Source: Clostridium sp. CAG:451 (GTDB lineage: Bacteria > Bacillota_I > Bacilli_A > RF39 > UBA660). Taken from it: 9,614 nt of DNA. The notes beneath the pieces were generated by a model, which saw nothing but the letters and a program-made list of their open reading frames with translations, had not been told where the DNA came from and made no database searches. The DNA lies in the NCBI GenBank assembly GCA_000438295.1, contig FR901047.1:1-9614 (forward strand), in the 5' to 3' direction. Made by a program: the position numbers and the translations under genes. Position 1 is the first letter of the stretch; each line of letters opens with the position of its first letter. Below, one piece after another: positions 5,089 through 9,614 of the stretch.

Positions 5089-6528
5089 TTATTTTCGTAT
5101 ATAAATTTTATAGTTTTTCTCACTGTATACTAATTTATAGTCAATAAGTTCTTCATCTTTATAGAACATTACATCACTATCAGATAGTACTAGATAGGTA
5201 AATTTATATTTGGCTAAAAAGTCTTTTATTTTTAAATTACCTGTTTGCAAATTATAGTATTCTTTTAAGATATCTTCTTGTCTATTAATACTTTTCAAAA
5301 ATATTTCTGGTCGTGGATCTATATAAGTTTTATAACCATTAAATTCTAAGTAACTTCCTTCATTAAAATCATTATATAGTAAAACATCTTTAGTAGTATG
5401 ACTATCAAGATAGTTAACTACTTTTTCTAGTGGATGTTTATCTGGTTTTATCACTACTATATTACAAATGATTATTAAGTAGAAACAAGTTACAATGATA
5501 ACCATAAGTTTATCTATCTTAGTAAGATTAACTTTCTTATAACTTCTTGCTCTATCTTTATAATAATCTGCCAAAGGAAATAGTCCTGCTATTAATAAGT
5601 AACAATAATTTCTAATAGAGCAAATTGTTAAAATAGTAGTACCTAAATATAAAAGAAAATAACGAATCTTTATCTTTCTCTTAGAAAAATAATAACAGAT
5701 TAGGATAGCAAAGATAGTTAGATAAACTATTAATCCTGATGTTTCTTTAATAGATGGTGGTTTAACTTCTGTTACAAAGTATTTTAAGTAAGGATTATTT
5801 AAGGCCTTATAAGTATAAGTTAACATATCAGTGCCATACGGATTAATAAATCCTGTTAATAAAACAAGTATAAAAGTAATTAACAGCGGTCCTACTTTAT
5901 ATTTATCTTTAGTAAAACAACTAAACTCTTTTAAGATTCCTTCTACTATATAAGGCAATATAAAGCATGGCAAGATAAAGAAAAGCGATCCATGCAGGTT
6001 TATCTCTAATAGTGATAAGATTGGGAGTGGTATTAAGTATTTAGTCTTATTAGTTTTTACATATCGTTCTAATAGATTAAAGTATAAAAGATAGATTACA
6101 AAGGAAATAACTTGTGGTCTTGATGTTATAAAAAGTGGTAACATTATAAGAGAAAATAATAGTGTTAAAAATAAGGATAAGTAGTATTTATTATCACTTA
6201 CATAAGAACATAATTTATAAAATAGATAAATAATTACTGTAAATAAACTAGTTATAAAAATGGATATTCCTAGATTACCACCTATATTATAAATAACTGC
6301 AAAAATAATAGCTGACAACCACTGTTGCATTACAAAAGAAAAGTTATGATGCATCGTAAATGGTTCGATATATAAAATACCATGTTTTAAAATATAGTTA
6401 CCACTTTTAATAATAAAGTAAGTGTCATTATTTAGATTTATATTTTTAGCTAAAGAAAAAATAATAGGGATTATAAGAAGAAGAATTCCTATTATTTTGG
6501 GAGGAGAATAACTTTTTAGTCTTTTCAC
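5089..6528 (-). CDS. Polytopic membrane protein resembling GT-C-fold glycosyltransferases
   Basis: The 479-residue protein has about ten hydrophobic segments (roughly 11-29, 66-106 as two, 113-133, 137-153, 163-195, 212-228, 262-281, 287-320 as two, 339-360) and a soluble C-terminal part at 361-479. The first extramembrane loop, NNDTYFIIKSGNYILKHG followed by EPFT and then QQWL, matches the pattern of GT-C-like proteins (D-x-x-x-x-x-x-x-G-x-x-I-L-x-x-G, an acidic/F pair, then W-L). That loop normally carries the catalytic acid; here Asp35 and Glu55 are candidates. The C-terminal part contains YNDFNEGSYLEF and YIDPRPEIF, recurrent in this family of uncharacterised membrane proteins. GT-C enzymes use polyprenyl-phosphate sugars. 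Start: GTG, with AGGAG 9 nt upstream inside smc; the smc stop and this GTG are directly adjacent, implying translational coupling. No sugar or acceptor can be inferred, and glycosyltransferase activity is only a hypothesis. Confidence 0.75.
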   Translation of the reverse strand: MKRLKSYSPPKIIGILLLIIPIIFSLAKNINLNNDTYFIIKSGNYILKHGILYIEPFTMHHNFSFVMQQWLSAIIFAVIYNIGGNLGISIFITSLFTVIIYLFYKLCSYVSDNKYYLSLFLTLLFSLIMLPLFITSRPQVISFVIYLLYFNLLERYVKTNKTKYLIPLPILSLLEINLHGSLFFILPCFILPYIVEGILKEFSCFTKDKYKVGPLLITFILVLLTGFINPYGTDMLTYTYKALNNPYLKYFVTEVKPPSIKETSGLIVYLTIFAILICYYFSKRKIKIRYFLLYLGTTILTICSIRNYCYLLIAGLFPLADYYKDRARSYKKVNLTKIDKLMVIIVTCFYLIIICNIVVIKPDKHPLEKVVNYLDSHTTKDVLLYNDFNEGSYLEFNGYKTYIDPRPEIFLKSINRQEDILKEYYNLQTGNLKIKDFLAKYKFTYLVLSDSDVMFYKDEELIDYKLVYSEKNYKIYIRK

Positions 6529-9477
6529 CTATAGTATCTCCTCTTTATTTTCCATTTCTACTCTAACAAGCTTTGAAACTCCAGACTCTTGCATTGTAAT
6601 ACCATATAAAGTATCAGCATACTCCATAGTCTTCTTCTTATGAGTTATTATTAAAAACTGAGTTTTGTTTTTATAGTGTTCTAAATACTTGCCAAACTGA
6701 GAGACATTAGCTTCATCTAAGGCTGCTTCCACTTCATCAAATATACAGAATGGTAATTTTCTAATATTTAATATAGCAAATAATAAACTAATAGCGGTTA
6801 GGGTCTTCTCACCACCTGATAACAACTGAATAGTTGATAACTTCTTACCGGGAGGAGATGCTATTATTTCAATACCAGTAGTTAATAAATCATCTGGATT
6901 AGTTAATTTTAAATCAGCACTTCCACCATGAAACATCTTAGAAAAGACTACTTTAAACTCTTCTTTAATCTCATTAAAAGTCTTTAGAAACTCATCTTTC
7001 ATTACTTGATCAAGTTCATCCATTATCTCAAATAAAGTAGCTTCAGCTTTTTCTAAGTCTTCTTTTTGATGTAGTAAAAATTCATACCTTGTTTTAACTC
7101 TATCATATTCTTCTATTGCTTGTAAATTAACCATACCCAAGTCTTTAATAATCATTTTATATTGATTAACTAATTTTCTAGACTCTTCTATCTCTTCAGT
7201 TAACTGATATTCATTCCTTGCTTTTTCATAAGTCATTGTATATTCTTCTGCTAATGTTTGTAAATAGCTATTAAGTTTAACATCAATTCTTGATAATTCT
7301 ATTTCTAAGTTTTTAATAGTATCTTGTTTTTTCTTTAAGACTCTACCCTCATAGGTATCTTCATCTTCAAAACTAGCTAGATTACTCTTTAATGTTTTTA
7401 ATTTATCATCTAAGAACATTTTCTTCTTTTCTAGTTTTTCCTTATAAGTACTTTTTCTATAAAACTCTTCAATAAGTTCTTTTTCTTTTTGATCAAAGCT
7501 ATCAGTTGATGCTTCTAATCTTTTAATAGATTCATTTTTTCTTACTAGGTTAGCACTTAATTCTTTATATCTCTTATCTTTTTCTGTAATAGTAGTTTTA
7601 ATATTTTCTAACTCTTTATCTAACTTATAATAGATATCTTCTATAGTAGTAATCTTTTCTTCACTTTCTTTAATGTCTAATAACACTTTCTGCCTTGATT
7701 TAGTAAGGGCTTGATAAGTTCTTCTAAGTGATTCTATTTCTTGTCTTATCATAACAGAACTTCTTCCTTTATAAAAAGTTCCACCACTCATAGAACCACC
7801 TGTATTTATGACATCACCATCTAGAGTAACTATTTTGTATTTATTCATAGTCTGTTTTGCAATTACTAAGGCACTATCCATATCTTTAGCTAGTAATACT
7901 AGACCAAATTGATTATAAATTACATCTTTATACATACTTTCTGTTTTAATTTTATCTGCTAAAATGCCATAATAGCCATCTATTCTTTCTAAACTGTTTT
8001 TAATATCTTGTGGAATATATCTTGGTTTAATAATATTTAAAGGGAAGAAAGTTGCTCTTCCTTTCTTTTTATTCTTAATATTACTAATCGCTTCTTTAGC
8101 ACAGATATCATCTTTTACTAAGACAAAATTTTTACTAGCAGCAAGAGAGGTATCTAAAGCTTTAGCATAAATATCATCAGTTGTAACTACATTACCTATT
8201 GTATTATAAATACCTTTTAGAGACTCTTCTTTTAAAAGGTAGCGAATTACTTCTGGTAAGTTAGAACCTTTTTCTTCTTCACTTACTAAAAAGTCTATCT
8301 TATGCTTATAACTTAATTGATCTTGATCTATTTTACTATATTCACTTAAATAATTTTTCTTAGCCATCTTAGTAGAGTCTAATTCCTTCTTTTTAGTATT
8401 TACCTCATCTTCTTTTATCTTAAGTGTTTCATTTAATTCTTCTAGTTCTGTATCAAGTAGTGATAATTCTTTCTTATCTTTAGATTGTTCTGTTAACAAG
8501 ATTCTTAACTCTTCATCAGTTGATCCTTCTTCTTTCTTACGTCGTTCTAATTTAAATAATTCTAAACTACTTTCTTGTCTTACTACTTCTTCGGCTGTTT
8601 TAAGTAGTTCATTTTGAACAAAGGTTATTTCTTTTTGTAGTTCATCTTCTTCTTGTTTATATTTCAATATTTTACTATCTCTTACATTTTCTTCTTTCAA
8701 AGCGATTAATACTTCGTCATCTAGTTTTTTCTTCTCAGCTGTTTTTAACTTTTCTTCTTCTGTTAAATGATATATATCATAAGCAAGAAGTGCTATTTCA
8801 AGTGACTCTAGTTTTTTCTTATATTCAAGATATTTCTTAGCTTCTTCACTTTGTCTTTTTAAAGGAGTTACTTGTAATTCCAACTCATTGATTATATCTT
8901 GTACTCTATCTAAAGCTTCATGGGTACGATCTAGTTTTCTTAAAGCTTCTTCTTTTCTTTTTTTGTATTTTAAAATACTAGCTGCTTCTTCAAAAATAAG
9001 TCGCCTTTCATCCTTACTTTCACTTAAAATCTTTTGAACTTCACCTTGACCAATTATATTAAATGATTCCTTTCCAATACCACTATCTAGGAATAAATTT
9101 AAGATATCTTTTAGACGACACTTTTGGTTGTTTAAAAAGTATTCATTCTCACCGCTTCTAAATACACGTCTTTTAATTGAGACTTCCGTATATGGAACTG
9201 TTAGATAGTGATCACTATTATCAAAGACTAATTCTACAGATGCTACATTTTTCATTTTTCTTGAAGCACTACCAACAAAGATGACATCGCTCATTGCTCC
9301 ATCACCTCTTAAAGTTTTCACTGATTGTTCACCAAGTACCCAACGAACAGCATCTACAATATTACTTTTCCCACTACCATTTGGTCCGACAATACATGTT
9401 GTTTCATCATTTAATACTATATCTATTTTATCTGCAAATGACTTAAAACCATTTACAATTATTTCTTTTAAGTACAT
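6529..9477 (-). CDS. smc: Chromosome partition protein Smc, short-armed
   Basis: ATPase core of bacterial condensin. With ScpA and ScpB it loads near the origin and extrudes DNA loops to organise and separate chromosomes. Seen: N-terminal head with Walker A GPNGSGKS (31-38) and the Q-loop region GQGEVQKIL (143-151); first coiled-coil arm from about 165 to 400; hinge from about 405 to 575, ending in the glycine motif GGSMSGG (560-566); returning arm from about 577 to 825; C-terminal head with signature LSGGEK (886-891), Walker B FCIFDE (910-915), DEAN D-loop, and switch His946. The protein is 982 residues against about 1,186 in B. subtilis. Heads and hinge are complete, so the deficit lies in both arms, about 100 residues each. 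AGGTG lies about 6 nt before the ATG at 9477. It appears to be the first gene of its transcript, with its own promoter; rnc, its usual upstream neighbour in Bacillota, does not directly abut it. Confidence 0.97.
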   Translation of the reverse strand: MYLKEIIVNGFKSFADKIDIVLNDETTCIVGPNGSGKSNIVDAVRWVLGEQSVKTLRGDGAMSDVIFVGSASRKMKNVASVELVFDNSDHYLTVPYTEVSIKRRVFRSGENEYFLNNQKCRLKDILNLFLDSGIGKESFNIIGQGEVQKILSESKDERRLIFEEAASILKYKKRKEEALRKLDRTHEALDRVQDIINELELQVTPLKRQSEEAKKYLEYKKKLESLEIALLAYDIYHLTEEEKLKTAEKKKLDDEVLIALKEENVRDSKILKYKQEEDELQKEITFVQNELLKTAEEVVRQESSLELFKLERRKKEEGSTDEELRILLTEQSKDKKELSLLDTELEELNETLKIKEDEVNTKKKELDSTKMAKKNYLSEYSKIDQDQLSYKHKIDFLVSEEEKGSNLPEVIRYLLKEESLKGIYNTIGNVVTTDDIYAKALDTSLAASKNFVLVKDDICAKEAISNIKNKKKGRATFFPLNIIKPRYIPQDIKNSLERIDGYYGILADKIKTESMYKDVIYNQFGLVLLAKDMDSALVIAKQTMNKYKIVTLDGDVINTGGSMSGGTFYKGRSSVMIRQEIESLRRTYQALTKSRQKVLLDIKESEEKITTIEDIYYKLDKELENIKTTITEKDKRYKELSANLVRKNESIKRLEASTDSFDQKEKELIEEFYRKSTYKEKLEKKKMFLDDKLKTLKSNLASFEDEDTYEGRVLKKKQDTIKNLEIELSRIDVKLNSYLQTLAEEYTMTYEKARNEYQLTEEIEESRKLVNQYKMIIKDLGMVNLQAIEEYDRVKTRYEFLLHQKEDLEKAEATLFEIMDELDQVMKDEFLKTFNEIKEEFKVVFSKMFHGGSADLKLTNPDDLLTTGIEIIASPPGKKLSTIQLLSGGEKTLTAISLLFAILNIRKLPFCIFDEVEAALDEANVSQFGKYLEHYKNKTQFLIITHKKKTMEYADTLYGITMQESGVSKLVRVEMENKEEIL
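6538..6544 (-). promoter_or_regulatory. Ribosome binding site of the membrane-protein gene, inside smc
   Basis: The minus strand reads AGAGGAG, within the last codons of smc (...EEIL-stop), 9 nt before the GTG start at 6528. It sets the GTG as the start and means that ribosomes finishing smc cover the next gene's initiation site. Confidence 0.7.
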
Positions 9478-9503
9478 ATCTTACACCTACATTTTCTATA
9501 AAG

Positions 9504-9532
9504 ATTTTATCAAACAATTGATAATTTAACAA
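9504..9532 (-). promoter_or_regulatory. Promoter of smc (-35 TTGTTA, extended -10 TAAAAT)
   Basis: On the minus strand TTGTTA (9532-9527, 4/6 to TTGACA) is separated by exactly 17 bp from TAAAAT (9509-9504, 5/6 to TATAAT), which is preceded by TGA, giving an extended -10. The expected start is near 9497, for a leader of about 20 nt containing AGGTG. The rest of 9533-9614 is AT-rich with no gene, hairpin or terminator that I can support. Confidence 0.55.
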
Positions 9533-9614
9533 GTGATTTAGATAAGCAAACGGGAAATACTAAAATATTTAAAAGTATTATCTATTTAATTGGTTAATTA
9601 CTATATCTATGCTA

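Noticed and set aside
4939..5133. 64-residue plus-strand reading frame
   Set aside because: It is antisense to the N-terminal coding region of the phosphoesterase and the end of the membrane-protein gene; its hydrophobic character merely mirrors the AT-rich opposite strand, and it has no convincing ribosome site.
6529..9477. Smc read as a truncated or frameshifted gene because of its 982-residue length
   Set aside because: Both ATPase half-sites, both arms and the full hinge are present and in order in one frame, so it is complete but short-armed.
91..9477. Mycoplasma-type code with TGA read as Trp
   Set aside because: The Trp codons I checked, in smc and the M18 gene, are TGG, and all seven proteins reach full family length without crossing TGA.
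9281..9529. 82-residue plus-strand reading frame
   Set aside because: It is antisense to the highly conserved Walker A region of smc and resembles nothing; it is a shadow frame.

Overview
The window is AT-rich DNA (roughly 30% G+C by eye) from a walled, low-GC Gram-positive bacterium, most likely an uncultured, gut-type lineage of Bacillota. The evidence for this is a D-Ala-D-Ala carboxypeptidase (so a peptidoglycan wall), Shine-Dalgarno sequences matching AGGAGGTGAT, TTG and GTG starts, a bacterial SMC with the LSGGE(K/R) / DEVEAALDEAN signature, and tryptophan encoded by TGG in the codons I checked (so no sign of the mycoplasma code). The placement below phylum is inference.

Layout from left to right. 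Positions 1-54 look like the right end of an IS200/IS605-type element (a hairpin with one bulged base, followed by TTAC-TCAA); its body would lie outside the window to the left. A bidirectional intrinsic terminator (63-92) separates it from an M18-family aminopeptidase on the minus strand (91-1449). A 135-bp divergent region carries the M18 promoter and a probable promoter for a plus-strand, secreted D-alanyl-D-alanine carboxypeptidase (1585-2640). This is the only plus-strand gene, and it converges with a HAD-family phosphatase (2651-3223). The HAD gene follows a class II Fic AMP-transferase (3268-4095) on the minus strand, probably in one transcript. A perfect 14-bp inverted repeat (4117-4151) covers the putative Fic promoter. 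Upstream, also on the minus strand, is a probable operon running from right to left: smc (6529-9477), a polytopic membrane protein resembling GT-C glycosyltransferases (5089-6528; it starts directly after the smc stop), and a membrane-anchored YkuE/YaeI-like metallophosphoesterase (4149-5060).

The genes are mostly housekeeping: chromosome organisation (Smc), cell-wall trimming (DacA-like), peptide turnover (M18), envelope-associated hydrolysis and possibly envelope glycosylation, plus a Fic/HAD accessory pair. I do not see a complete new multi-gene system. The points worth a second look are the IS200/IS605-like end and its possible guide-RNA boundary, the perfect palindrome on the Fic promoter, active-site substitutions in the phosphoesterase (GEND for GNHD) and the carboxypeptidase (KNG for KTG), an unusually short-armed Smc, the smc/membrane-protein coupling, and four minus-strand promoters that all appear to be of the extended -10 type with very short leaders.

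There is no stretch over 300 bases without a gene. The right-hand 137 bases (9478-9614) hold only the smc promoter and no gene that I can see.
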